Assembly: GCF_016406105.1 (NCBI RefSeq)
Contig: NZ_CP066308.1
Span: 2,267,501-2,331,500, forward strand
Direction of reading: 5' to 3'
DNA: 64,000 nt
Source: Brevibacillus composti
GTDB taxonomy: Bacteria > Bacillota > Bacilli > Brevibacillales > Brevibacillaceae
Made by a program: the position numbers and the translations under genes. This document shows positions 44,246-52,715 of the stretch, piece by piece. How positions within the stretch are numbered: position 1 is the stretch's first letter; every line of letters begins with the position of its first letter. The notes under the pieces were generated by a model. The model was not told the DNA's origin. It ran no database searches and saw nothing but the letters and a program-made list of their open reading frames with translations.

Positions 44246-45056
44246 GCCAATCTCCCCTTTCTCCTTGCATCGGCTCTTCTCGCAATACCGACCGCAGATG
44301 AAAATGCCCGGGAATGTGTAATAACTGGCGTTTTCGCTCCATATCCGTATAACCCGCGCGATTCCCCTTTTGCTTCAATACATATCCGATGGCTTCGGCA
44401 TGGTCGCCGAGCACCAATTCCCTTACATTTTCGGTCCGTCCAATCCGCCTCCGGTTTACCTTTGCGGTATTGATGAGGCTGACCCGCGTGATCGACAAAC
44501 CTACGAGGATTGCTTTCACATGCGCCTTGGGGGGGACCGCGAGTTCCTTCCAGCCGATCGTCTGCAAGGCTTTGCGGCTCATGGCATGGGGCACGGTCGT
44601 CATGGAGCTGCCCCTCAGATCCGGTCTGCCGACAATGTGATTGAGCAGCCGTTTGGCCATGGAGGTGGGGTGTATCCGGTGTTTGGTCGCAAATCCGGAA
44701 TACGCGTTTAGCGCGATGTCCCAGCCGCTTTGGACTGCCTGGACGTAGGGCATCAGCTTTTTCGCCGGCACGACGAAGTCGGCGTCCAGGAATAACAAAA
44801 CGTTCCCTTTCGCGAAGTAGGCGCCGACGGCTCGCCCTACATCATACCCCAGGGACTGGTATCCTTCGATCACCCGGACGCCCGCTTCCAGAGCCAGTTT
44901 TGTCGTCTCATCCTGGATGCCGTTGGATACGACAATGATCTCAATCGAGGGGGATACTTTTCTTGCTTCCTCGATGACGCGGACGATACGCTTTCCTTCA
45001 TTACGCGCTGGAATGACAACAGAAACCTCTGGAATTGCAGCTGTCTCGTCGTCCAT
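44226..45056 (-). CDS. GT2 glycosyltransferase
   Basis: The protein (276 aa from ATG 45056 with GGGGGAG upstream) has VSVVIPARNEGKRIVRVIE, LGYDVGRAVGAYFAKG and the acidic motif VLLFLDADFVVPA, followed by PHAMSRKALQTIGW. It lacks the basic extension of its paralogue. The two are translationally coupled. The acceptor is not known; the cluster suggests assembly of a surface or spore-crust glycan. Confidence 0.86.
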   Translation of the reverse strand: MDDETAAIPEVSVVIPARNEGKRIVRVIEEARKVSPSIEIIVVSNGIQDETTKLALEAGVRVIEGYQSLGYDVGRAVGAYFAKGNVLLFLDADFVVPAKKLMPYVQAVQSGWDIALNAYSGFATKHRIHPTSMAKRLLNHIVGRPDLRGSSMTTVPHAMSRKALQTIGWKELAVPPKAHVKAILVGLSITRVSLINTAKVNRRRIGRTENVRELVLGDHAEAIGYVLKQKGNRAGYTDMERKRQLLHIPGHFHLRSVLREEPMQGERGDWRGYPDR

Positions 45057-45209
45057 CGCGTCTCCCCCTTTCTGGTAAAAATCATTTCTTTTTACCATAC
45101 GTCGGTCGCGCGTACATGGACACGGCTGTTATCCCTCCGCCCTGTTGACTTCTACGATTCCTCTTGTCCCATTGTTTGTTCCTCGGCGCTGTTTCATGCG
45201 CGAACATGC

Positions 45210-45239
45210 AAAAAATGCCGCCCTCTCATGAGGACGGCT
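45210..45239 (-). terminator. Probable terminator of dacF-like gene
   Basis: On the minus strand GCCGTCCTC / GAGGGCGGC (one mismatch) is followed by an A then TTTTTT. Confidence 0.65.
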
Positions 45240-45273
45240 GTGCAAAAAAGTGATACGCGCACATCAGCTATGG

Positions 45274-46515
45274 CTAGGACCAGTTTGCCCGCCGGGGAAT
45301 GTGACGGATGCGCTCACGCCGACGCTTCCGCGCCCGTGCGATGACGTACATGACCAAAAAGAGATTGAGCCCCAGCCAGGTGAACAGGATCCCGTATCGC
45401 CATCCTGATGGTGATGATGATGGCTGGGTCTCCCCTCCGCTGGCGGCTGCGGCCACGCGTGGCTCTTCTTTTTTCTTCAGGGCATAGGTACGGGAAAGTT
45501 CCCCCGCCCGCACGATCAGCTGACCACCCGCGGTGACTTCCGTTTCCGGCTCCACACCTATTGGAACCGTCGCATACAAGTCGGATTCAGCCGTGAAGCT
45601 GACGGTATCCCCCGTTTGGTCCGGCTGACCGCTGGAAACCGGGCGCGTAAAGGTTTGACCCATGCTGGCGATCTGTTTGGTTTCGTAATGGGCGAATGCG
45701 TAATCGAGCATCGCCGTGACATCTTTATAAGTATAGTTGCTAGAACCGGCTTTCATCGTTACCGCAATAAATTCGGAGTCTCCCCGCTTGGCTGAGCCGA
45801 CCAGCGTGTTACGCGCCTGATCGGTGAAGCCGTTCTTGATGCCGGTCGCACCCTCGTAATTGCGCAGCAGCTTATTGTGGTTGATCACCACGGTTTTCCA
45901 CTCGAGTCCGTCCCAGGGCAAACGCTGAGTAGCGACAATCTCGCGGAACTTTTCGTTTTTCATGGCGTACTGGGCAATTTTGGCCATATCCGCCGCCGTG
46001 GTGTAATGATCCGGATCATGCAGACCGGAGGCATTCGTAAAATGCGTCTCTTCAACGCCTACCTTTTCTTTGAGGTAGGCATTCATCAGATCGGCAAAAT
46101 GCTCCACGGTGCCACCCAGATGTTCGGCTATCGCGGTCGCTGCATCATTTCCCGAGTTCATCAGCAAGCCGTACTCCAGCTTTTCCAGCGTTACCTGCTC
46201 TCCTTCGGCAAGGTAGACGCGCGTCCCCTCTTCCCAGCGGGCCCGTTTGGAAACGGTAACAATATCATCCGGCTTTCCGTTCTCTATGGCGTAGATGCCC
46301 GTCGCGATCTTGGTGATGCTTGCCGGAAAAAGCCTCGCGTGCGCGTTCTTTTCGAATAAAATCTGACCGCTTTTCGCATCGATCAAGATGGCGGACTCTC
46401 CGTTGATCTCTTCCGGTGTCAAGACAGCACTCCCCGCCTGGGCCATTGCCGGCTTGACAACGGAACCGGAAAAGAGACACGCCACGGCGAGCAGGTACAT
46501 GAGTATATTGCGCAT
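45274..46515 (-). CDS. D-alanyl-D-alanine carboxypeptidase (peptidase S11, DacF/DacB type)
   Basis: The protein (413 aa) has a signal peptide (ILMYLLAVACLFSGS), the serine SxxK motif FPASITKIATG, SGN in MNSGNDAATAI, and a third motif KNG in ATGIKNGFTDQ in place of the more common KTG. A C-terminal domain and then a membrane helix (ILFTWLGLNLFLVMYVIA) with a basic tail anchor it. It trims the peptide stem of peptidoglycan outside the membrane. The KNG variant occurs in some sporulation-linked members, so it need not mean loss of activity. Confidence 0.88.
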   Translation of the reverse strand: MRNILMYLLAVACLFSGSVVKPAMAQAGSAVLTPEEINGESAILIDAKSGQILFEKNAHARLFPASITKIATGIYAIENGKPDDIVTVSKRARWEEGTRVYLAEGEQVTLEKLEYGLLMNSGNDAATAIAEHLGGTVEHFADLMNAYLKEKVGVEETHFTNASGLHDPDHYTTAADMAKIAQYAMKNEKFREIVATQRLPWDGLEWKTVVINHNKLLRNYEGATGIKNGFTDQARNTLVGSAKRGDSEFIAVTMKAGSSNYTYKDVTAMLDYAFAHYETKQIASMGQTFTRPVSSGQPDQTGDTVSFTAESDLYATVPIGVEPETEVTAGGQLIVRAGELSRTYALKKKEEPRVAAAASGGETQPSSSPSGWRYGILFTWLGLNLFLVMYVIARARKRRRERIRHIPRRANWS

Positions 46516-46580
46516 GCTTGTCTGTTCCTTTCCCTTGCGATTCGACTCGTCGTCTTGCGAATCTATGTTCGCACCGTGTA

Positions 46581-47396
46581 TTAGCGGAGACGTTTTCCCA
46601 GCAAATCGTAAATCATTTTGAACTTAGGATTCTCCTGAAACGCTTGTTCAAATCCGCTGACGTGTTCGCGGTATAAAGCAGCAGCGGATTCATAATCTTG
46701 CTTCACATACAAAGAGAAAATCTCTTCCAACTTTTCTTCCAGCGTCAAATCAACCGCCTGCGGAGCCAAGATTTCTTGGCGCAGATTGTTCATCAACACG
46801 TCCAGCTGGTGTGTGATCAAAGAAGCTTCGTACAGTTGGTCCAGCACGTTTTGCGGGATGTTTCCGGCGTATTTGTAGCGCAGTTCGTGCTCATTGGTCG
46901 CCCAGAAATTCATTCCCAGAGTCCGAATCTGTATTTCACAAAGCAGCGTGATCTTTTCGCTGCCATGATAAACCGTATAAGAAGCAATCATGTGAATGCT
47001 GCGATACCCGGACTCTTTTGGCGATGCGATGTAGTCCTTGATGTCGTGGATGACTATGTCTTCCCGCTCCTGCAAGAGCTGCTTGACTTCCAGCACATCG
47101 TCGACATAGCGGCAAACCACCCGCAAGCCCGCAATATCCGTAATTTCTCTAGCAATCTCTTCCTGCCAATTCGTGCTGGTAAAATCCAAACCCTTTTCCT
47201 GTGCCTTTTTCAAAAGGCTGTCCACTTTTTTGACGCGACCCACGACAAACTCGATCGGGGAATACCCTCCCCGCTTTAAAAAACCGTATTTGATCCCTTT
47301 TAGCTTCAGTTTCAATTCATCGACAGCCTGTTCATATGGTGCCAAAAAATGAACTAGGCTGTTCAATACCCGGTTGGGTACTTGTGTCGTCTTCAT
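46581..47396 (-). CDS. Small alarmone synthetase-like (p)ppGpp synthetase
   Basis: The protein (271 aa) has a RelA/SpoT synthetase domain: REITDIAGLRVVCRYVDDV (catalytic Asp), ESGYRSIHMIA (GTP/ATP site) and CEIQIRTLGMNFWATNEH (catalytic Glu and the EIQIRT strand). There is no HD hydrolase domain. It resembles RelP/RelQ but has an extra helical tail of about 50 residues. It should transfer pyrophosphate from ATP to GDP/GTP. It precedes the dacF-like gene and follows an M23 peptidase gene on the same strand, with gaps that allow an operon. Confidence 0.85.
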   Translation of the reverse strand: MKTTQVPNRVLNSLVHFLAPYEQAVDELKLKLKGIKYGFLKRGGYSPIEFVVGRVKKVDSLLKKAQEKGLDFTSTNWQEEIAREITDIAGLRVVCRYVDDVLEVKQLLQEREDIVIHDIKDYIASPKESGYRSIHMIASYTVYHGSEKITLLCEIQIRTLGMNFWATNEHELRYKYAGNIPQNVLDQLYEASLITHQLDVLMNNLRQEILAPQAVDLTLEEKLEEIFSLYVKQDYESAAALYREHVSGFEQAFQENPKFKMIYDLLGKRLR

Positions 47397-47413
47397 CTTT
47401 CTCTACCTCCATG

Positions 47414-48286
47414 TCACTCCCAGAGGAACGGCGATGCTTCCAGGAATGGCTGCGGATTGACGTAGGTATTTCCGATCAGCATGCCAAAATGCAGATGAGG
47501 TCCCGTCGAAAAGCCTGTACTTCCAATCTGTCCGATTTGCTGTCCGGCTTTGACTTCATCGCCTGTCTTTACCTCGATTTTGGACATGTGTGCGTAGATG
47601 GAAAATACCTGGAGGCCATGGTCGATAATCACCGTATTGCCAGTCAAATACAAAGAATCTGCGAGGACTACTCGGCCGTGATTGGCCGCGATGATCGGCG
47701 TTCCCGTTTTGTTGGCGATGTCTATGGCTGCATGTCGATTGGCCGGCACGCCGTTCACCACTCGTTGATATCCATAAGGGGTTGTAATGCGGCCTTCCGC
47801 AGGCCACAAGAACTTGTCCGTAAAGTACGCACTATCCGCCGACTTGGAGCGGGCGGCGTTGATCTTCTGCTGGTCGGCGTTGATTCTCGCTGTGTCTTGT
47901 CTCATCTGGTTCAGCTTTTGCGAGACCGTGAGCCGATCCACCTGAAATTGTTTCGGAATGATCGTAATCGTTGATTCGTATATGCGATCCTGAGTTTGTA
48001 TCGTGTGGGTTCCAGGCTTTGCGTCAAATGGAACCGGAATAAACCGTACATATTCTCCTTTAGAAGGCTGGAGCCGGTACGATTTCTGGAAGAAGGTGAC
48101 CGTGGCGGGCTGCCTGCTTTTTGCGAGCAGAACGTCGCCAGGACTGGAAGTTGAAGGGACTACCGCAAGCTGGGACTGCCGGGTCGCCGATTGGGCCTGT
48201 TCTGTTATCTCTTTTCCCACTTGGCTTGTCCCCGTAGAAAATAGAACGGTAGCTACCAGCATCAGACCGGAAAGCTGCTGAATCAT
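47414..48286 (-). CDS. M23-family metallopeptidase
   Basis: The protein (290 aa) has a hydrophobic signal at residues 1-20, a beta-rich domain with PFDAKPGTHTI, and a LytM/M23 domain. Zinc ligands are His and Asp in NRHAAIDIANKTG and HLHF in TGPHLHFGML. It should cut peptide cross-links or act as an amidase activator at the cell wall. It is 18 bp upstream of the alarmone synthetase gene on the same strand. Confidence 0.9.
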   Translation of the reverse strand: MIQQLSGLMLVATVLFSTGTSQVGKEITEQAQSATRQSQLAVVPSTSSPGDVLLAKSRQPATVTFFQKSYRLQPSKGEYVRFIPVPFDAKPGTHTIQTQDRIYESTITIIPKQFQVDRLTVSQKLNQMRQDTARINADQQKINAARSKSADSAYFTDKFLWPAEGRITTPYGYQRVVNGVPANRHAAIDIANKTGTPIIAANHGRVVLADSLYLTGNTVIIDHGLQVFSIYAHMSKIEVKTGDEVKAGQQIGQIGSTGFSTGPHLHFGMLIGNTYVNPQPFLEASPFLWE

Positions 48287-48368
48287 CGCGCATTCCCTCC
48301 CGTTTTCCAGTATAACAAAACATAGCGGGAATGGAAAAAGAAAAAGAAGGCTAAAATCATTCAGCCTT

Positions 48369-48635
48369 CTACAGCCCTGCCTGTTTTTTGCTATAATCCG
48401 ACATCATATCCATAATCGATTGCATGTTTGACAGCATTTCGCTGGCCCTTTTTGTCTTTTGCGAGATGTTTTCAAAATCGATTTTTCCTTTTTTGCGATC
48501 GCTCCACCGCTTGAACAGATCGCCGGCGGCTGCGGGGTTGGACCGGATCGAAGCCACGCGCGATGGGTCCTGCTTGAGCCATGCTTCAAAATCGGGGTTG
48601 GCTTTGAACAAGCGTTTCAATTCCTTTTTCTTCAC
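48369..48635 (-). CDS. Small helical protein (88 aa), weakly YlbD-like
   Basis: The product has FEAWLKQDPSRVASIRSNP, a Trp-containing FKRWSDRKK and a C-terminal helix MLSNMQSIMDMMSDYSKK. The order of a short helical start, a Trp motif and a low-complexity helix is like the putative coat protein YlbD, but similarity is weak. The start is preceded by GGAGTG. It has no clear partner. Confidence 0.6.
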   Translation of the reverse strand: MKKKELKRLFKANPDFEAWLKQDPSRVASIRSNPAAAGDLFKRWSDRKKGKIDFENISQKTKRASEMLSNMQSIMDMMSDYSKKQAGL

Positions 48636-48764
48636 AGCCAGCTGTCACTCCTCTCCGTCGCCGAGTTGAGAAATCCGGTACAGTACACCATATGAATGTC
48701 CGCAGATGTGGATTGTGTGTTCGCACACCTTCCGCGAGAATGGGCGCATCTGTTACATAGCGCA

Positions 48765-48790
48765 AAGAAGGACCCCGAGCTTGGGGTCCC
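48765..48790 (-). terminator. Terminator of the SASP gene
   Basis: GGACCCCAAGCTCGGGGTCC (48770-48789) with TTCTTT following on the minus strand. Confidence 0.75.
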
Positions 48791-48823
48791 TCACATTCAG
48801 ATATTTACTTGTAGCTGCAGCGA

Positions 48824-49030
48824 TTAAGCGCGGCCAGCCAGTTGTTGTTCAGCAAAGCTAACCAGACGTTTCGTAATTTCTCCACCTACAGAACCGTTTT
48901 GACGAGAGGTGGTGTCAGCGCCCAGATTTACGCCGAATTCAGCAGCGATCTCATACTTCAGTTGATCCAGGGCTGCGTTTGCTTGAGGAACTAACAGATT
49001 GTTGGTGTTTCCAGAGTTGTTGTTCGCCAT
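48824..49030 (-). CDS. Alpha/beta-type small acid-soluble spore protein
   Basis: The protein (68 aa) has the two conserved SASP segments, [20 protein letters not shown] (with the Glu-Ile-Ala cleavage site of the GPR protease) and [19 protein letters not shown]. It coats and protects DNA in the spore core and is made in the forespore under sigma-G. ATG 49030 has CAGGAGG upstream. The leader contains a tRNA-like sequence (49056-49112). Confidence 0.95.
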   Translation of the reverse strand: MANNNSGNTNNLLVPQANAALDQLKYEIAAEFGVNLGADTTSRQNGSVGGEITKRLVSFAEQQLAGRA

Positions 49031-49055
49031 GTGTGATTCCTCCTGTCGCTTTTTT

Positions 49056-49112
49056 CTCTCGGGACGGAATCGAACCGCCAGCTCTTGCTTCTCTCCATAT
49101 GAGACCGAGAGT
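49056..49112 (-). other. tRNA-like remnant (acceptor and T arms)
   Basis: On the minus strand CTCTCGG (49112-49106) pairs perfectly with CCGAGAG (49063-49057) plus discriminator A, and GGCGG-TTCGATT-CCGTC (49080-49064) is a good T arm with the consensus TTCRANY loop. The 25 bases between hold only one small hairpin (TCTC...GAGA), so D and anticodon arms are not both present: total 57 nt, 16 short of a normal tRNA. It looks like a deletion derivative of a tRNA gene. Confidence 0.5.
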
Positions 49113-49280
49113 CGGTGAGAAGAGAGTCCTGGTGAACTCTTGTGATAGTATCATCCCTCGCTTGCCTTGCCTGCATTCCTCTTTTCCCGATGTAAAATCT
49201 GACAAAGGGAAGCAGGTGCCTGTCCCACTTATGCTATAATGAAGCGAACCCACGCAAGGTTGATGGAAGGAGCTATCGCA

Positions 49281-50156
49281 GTGAGTGATCGTCATAAAAT
49301 ACTGCTTATCGATGGGATGAGCTTTTTGTTTCGCGCCTTTTACGCTTCCGCCTGGACCGGAGGCTACCGCCAAACCTCACAGGGCGTCTATACCAATGCT
49401 GTCTACGGATTTACCAAAATGATGCTCGACTATATCGATCTGACCCGCCCCTCGCATGTAGCCGTCGGCTGGGATGTGGCCGCGAGAGAGACGCTCGTCC
49501 GCAGCCAGTGGTACGATGGCTACAAGTCCAACCGGGCCGCGCCGCCGGAGGAACTGATCCCGCAATTTGACCTGGTCAAAGAGGTGACGGACGCTTTTTC
49601 CGTTCCCAACTTAGGTTGCCCCGGATATGAGGGAGATGATGTACTAGGAACGCTGAGCACCATGCTGGCAGAAGAAGGACATCAGGTCGTCATCGCGACC
49701 GGTGACTACGACAGCCTGCAATTGATCTCAGGCCAGGTGAGCGTCAAGGTCTTGAAAAACGGCGGCAAGCATGAGCATTACACCCCGGAAAGCCTGCTCG
49801 CCACAAAAGGGATCAAGCCGGAGCAGGTGGTTGACATCAAAGCATTGATGGGCGACGCTTCGGACTGCATCCCCGGCTGTCCGGGGATCGGGGAAAAAAC
49901 CGCTCACAAGCTGATCAGTGAGCATCAAAATCTGGACAATTTGTACAGCCGGCTGGATGCCTGCACGCCGAAGCTGCGGGAAAAGCTGGAGCAGAACCGC
50001 GATCAGGTCTACCTGAGCCAAAAATTGGCAACGATTATCCGTGATGTACCGATTTCATACGACCATGATGAAGCGCGCTGGGAATATGAAGACGGGCGCG
50101 TCCGCGAAAAATTGGAAGAGCTCGAGTTCGGCCGCACATTGCTGAGCCGCATCTAG
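49281..50156 (+). CDS. ypcP: 5'-3' exonuclease (FEN family)
   Basis: The protein (291 aa) is a stand-alone version of the DNA polymerase I 5'-nuclease domain. It has LLIDGMSFLFRAFYA (metal Asp), VGWDVAARETLVRSQ, GYEGDDVLGTLS and ATGDYDSLQLI (metal Asp residues), then a helix-hairpin-helix IPGCPGIGEKTAHKL. It removes RNA primers or flaps. GTG 49281 has GAAGGAG upstream; an upstream in-frame ATG exists at 49239. It is followed 25 bp later by the 50182 gene. Confidence 0.92.
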   Translation: MSDRHKILLIDGMSFLFRAFYASAWTGGYRQTSQGVYTNAVYGFTKMMLDYIDLTRPSHVAVGWDVAARETLVRSQWYDGYKSNRAAPPEELIPQFDLVKEVTDAFSVPNLGCPGYEGDDVLGTLSTMLAEEGHQVVIATGDYDSLQLISGQVSVKVLKNGGKHEHYTPESLLATKGIKPEQVVDIKALMGDASDCIPGCPGIGEKTAHKLISEHQNLDNLYSRLDACTPKLREKLEQNRDQVYLSQKLATIIRDVPISYDHDEARWEYEDGRVREKLEELEFGRTLLSRI

Positions 50157-50181
50157 CCGGCATGTCGGGGAGGATCGTGAA

Positions 50182-50880
50182 ATGTCAGAACTGGCAAAAA
50201 AACTGCGGATCAAAGAAGGACACCAGGTGCTTTTGCTAAACCCGCCCAGCGGATATGGCGCGGAGCTGCTCCTCCTGCCGGAAGATGCCCGCCTGGAGGT
50301 CCTGACCGCACCTGAGACAAATGTGCGGGAGCGTGTAAAGGAAGGTGCGGACGCCCTGCTCCTCTTCGTCCATGGCATCGAAGAGCTGGAGAGCTGGGCT
50401 CCGGTTGCCTTATCGGCAATTACTCCGGAAGGGCTCTTGTGGATCGCCTATCCGAAACAAAGCTCCAAAATCAAGACCGATCTCAACCGCGACAAAGGCT
50501 GGGAGCCGATCACCCGCGCCGGGTACGAGGGCGTCGCGATGATCTCGATCGATGCGACGTGGTCGGCCGTCCGGTTTCGACCCGTCGAGCTGGTCAAGTC
50601 CACCCGCTCCACGCGTGCATCGAAGAGCAGGTCTACAGCCGCTGCCGCAGAAGCCAAAGCGCCTGAGGAACGCGTCGTGACCGTGCCCGAGGATATGCAG
50701 GCAGCTCTCGCCCAACGGCCGGAGGCACTCGCTTTTTTTGAGCAGCTGTCCTACACCAACCGCAAGGAGTACGTCCGCTGGGTGACCGAAGCCAAAAGGG
50801 AAGAAACGCGAAACAGCCGCATCCAAAAAACATTGGAACGGCTGCAGCTCGGTTTGAAAAATCCCTGGGTGAAGAGCTAA
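50182..50880 (+). CDS. OmdA/YdeI-domain protein with DUF3052-like N-terminus
   Basis: The protein has 232 aa. The first 135 residues (LAKKLRIKEGHQVLLLNPPSG, then ALLLFVHGIEEL and GLLWIAYPKQSSK) fit DUF3052. A Ser/Ala/Lys linker leads to a C-terminal OmdA-type bacteriocin-protection domain (VPEDMQAALAQRPEALAFFE, YTNRKEYVRWVTEAKREET). The function of this common combination is unknown. It is probably in one operon with ypcP. Confidence 0.85.
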   Translation: MSELAKKLRIKEGHQVLLLNPPSGYGAELLLLPEDARLEVLTAPETNVRERVKEGADALLLFVHGIEELESWAPVALSAITPEGLLWIAYPKQSSKIKTDLNRDKGWEPITRAGYEGVAMISIDATWSAVRFRPVELVKSTRSTRASKSRSTAAAAEAKAPEERVVTVPEDMQAALAQRPEALAFFEQLSYTNRKEYVRWVTEAKREETRNSRIQKTLERLQLGLKNPWVKS

Positions 50881-50914
50881 CGATCAGGTGGACGTGAAGG
50901 CGAGCAGACAGACA

Positions 50915-50958
50915 AAGACCAGACTGGGGGAAAGACAACATCCAGTCTGGTCTTTTTT
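50915..50958. terminator. Bidirectional terminator
   Basis: AAGACCAGACTGG (50915-50927) and CCAGTCTGGTCTTTTTT (50942-50958). Confidence 0.92.
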
Positions 50959-50963
50959 CATGA

Positions 50964-52697
50964 TCATGTGGCGGCCTGTGCCTGACGCGAGGCAAATACA
51001 TCCAACAGAAGCCCGGTTTGCTCCTCGCCGGTCATATCCCAGGTGGCGGCAAACCTCACTTGATGTGATACGCCCAGGATATCGTAGGTCTGTGCCAAAT
51101 GCTGACGGGCTGAACCGACGATCAGGGTGTGGAGCCTGAGATGCTTTTTTCGGCCCGACTCGGCGAGCATGTCGCGTACGTAGGGCGATATTCCTCCGAT
51201 GCCATCCGTCACCATCACCAGGTCTGCCCGCTGAAATTGCCGCTGCTCGTCAATCACCCGGATCGCGCGCTTCATCGGTGCGTCAAAATGAGTGCCTCCG
51301 CCAAAAGCCATCTGCGCGAGCGAATAAAAGGCCGGCCAATCCGGCCGCCGATAATACAGGGCCTGTTCGTTCAGCTCACCTTTGGCGCCGAACAGGATCA
51401 GCAGGAAATCTCGCTTCTCCAGCAGGCTGATTGCGGCAAAGGTCATGACAAAAATTTGTGCCAGCCGCAGCTTGCTGCCTTTCATCGAGTGGGAGGTATC
51501 CAGCATGCAGATGACAGGACCTTTTGGCTCTTCTTCCTGCCAGCCGGCCGTATCGTAGGTCATCAGCTTCTGTTCCAGCCACTTTAGGTAAAAGTAATTC
51601 TCGTAATCCGGGTCGGCCAAGAGTGCGGCTTCGCTTGGCAGCATGTGGGCGATATCGCCGGATTGCCGCAAGTCGTCGTATTCGTCCGGCAGGCGGCGCG
51701 TCCGCAATTCCTTGCGCTTCATGCGAAAATGGTGGACATTCCGCCCTACTTCTTCCAAAAAGGCGAGCAAGTCGGGATGCCGTTTCAGCTTTTCTATCCA
51801 TTTCAGATATTGTTCCAGCGTCTGCCTGCGCAGTTTGCCAAGGTCGCTGCCCCACCGGCGATTGGCGAACCGCTGGCTGGCAGTGAGCAGTTCCTGCACG
51901 AAAGATGTATCCACTTCCTCATCCGCCAGCGTTTCCTTGAGCGAGCGCTCCAGCCACTGGCCCAGCTCCTGCTCAAACTGCTCGATCGCTTCCCGCTCCT
52001 GCCGGGATAAGCGCTCGTATTGCTTCTCGCGCTGAGCGAGCTCCTCCTCCAGCTTTTTCACCTTCTGCAACAGCTTGGAGCGCTTGGTAAACTGAACGCG
52101 CATCTCCTCGCGCATGTCCTGGATGCGCTGCTTGAGCGACTGAATTTCCGCTTCGACCAACGGCTTCGAATCGGCAGCCTCCTGCTTGTCCTCGACCAAC
52201 CGCTTCCCCTGTTGCAGCGTATAGCCCATCAGCTGTAGCTGGCTGATCTGTTTTTCGGAGAGAAATTCGGAGAACCGGGCCTGCTCGCTTCCCTCGGCTC
52301 CCTGCTCTTTTCCCAGGCCCGCTACCAACGGCGACAGCTGCTGCTCCCGCTCCCGCCGCTTTACCTCCTCGGCAAAGCTCTGGGTCAGCCACATCAACGC
52401 CTTGATCGCCGTCTTAAACGATGCGCTCTCCTGCCCGATCGTCCGTGGGTGAATCGTCTGGTAAAAATACTGTTTGCGCAGCGTCTGCACCATCCAGCGG
52501 TGAAACGGCGCCGCTTCCTGCGTATGATCCACCTCAGGCGCAGGCAAGAAAAAGCACATGAAAAAGTCGGCCAACAGCTCGCGAGAAAACCAGGCAGCCT
52601 GTTTCCGCGCTTCCTCCATCCACTCCTTCGCTGCTTGCGACGAGTAGCAGAGTCCGTCAAATACATAGCGATCTACCCTGCTTGCACGGATGATCAT
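50964..52697 (-). CDS. VWA-domain protein (ViaA/CoxE-like partner of a MoxR ATPase)
   Basis: The protein (577 aa) has a helical N-terminal region with a long coiled coil (about residues 180-260, LKQRIQDMREEMRVQ and following). Its C-terminal von Willebrand A domain carries the MIDAS motif CMLDTSHSMKG and MVTDGIGG. The layout equals ViaA of the RavA-ViaA chaperone system. It lies 18 bp downstream of the AAA+ ATPase gene, so they are one operon and should form a metal-dependent chaperone or remodelling complex. Confidence 0.87.
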   Translation of the reverse strand: MIIRASRVDRYVFDGLCYSSQAAKEWMEEARKQAAWFSRELLADFFMCFFLPAPEVDHTQEAAPFHRWMVQTLRKQYFYQTIHPRTIGQESASFKTAIKALMWLTQSFAEEVKRREREQQLSPLVAGLGKEQGAEGSEQARFSEFLSEKQISQLQLMGYTLQQGKRLVEDKQEAADSKPLVEAEIQSLKQRIQDMREEMRVQFTKRSKLLQKVKKLEEELAQREKQYERLSRQEREAIEQFEQELGQWLERSLKETLADEEVDTSFVQELLTASQRFANRRWGSDLGKLRRQTLEQYLKWIEKLKRHPDLLAFLEEVGRNVHHFRMKRKELRTRRLPDEYDDLRQSGDIAHMLPSEAALLADPDYENYFYLKWLEQKLMTYDTAGWQEEEPKGPVICMLDTSHSMKGSKLRLAQIFVMTFAAISLLEKRDFLLILFGAKGELNEQALYYRRPDWPAFYSLAQMAFGGGTHFDAPMKRAIRVIDEQRQFQRADLVMVTDGIGGISPYVRDMLAESGRKKHLRLHTLIVGSARQHLAQTYDILGVSHQVRFAATWDMTGEEQTGLLLDVFASRQAQAAT

Positions 52698-52715
52698 GCG
52701 AATCCCCCCACCTTC

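Noticed and set aside
45980..46359. KNG instead of KTG in the DacF-like protein as a sign of inactivity
   Set aside because: KNG occurs in some S11 carboxypeptidases; SxxK and SGN are intact.
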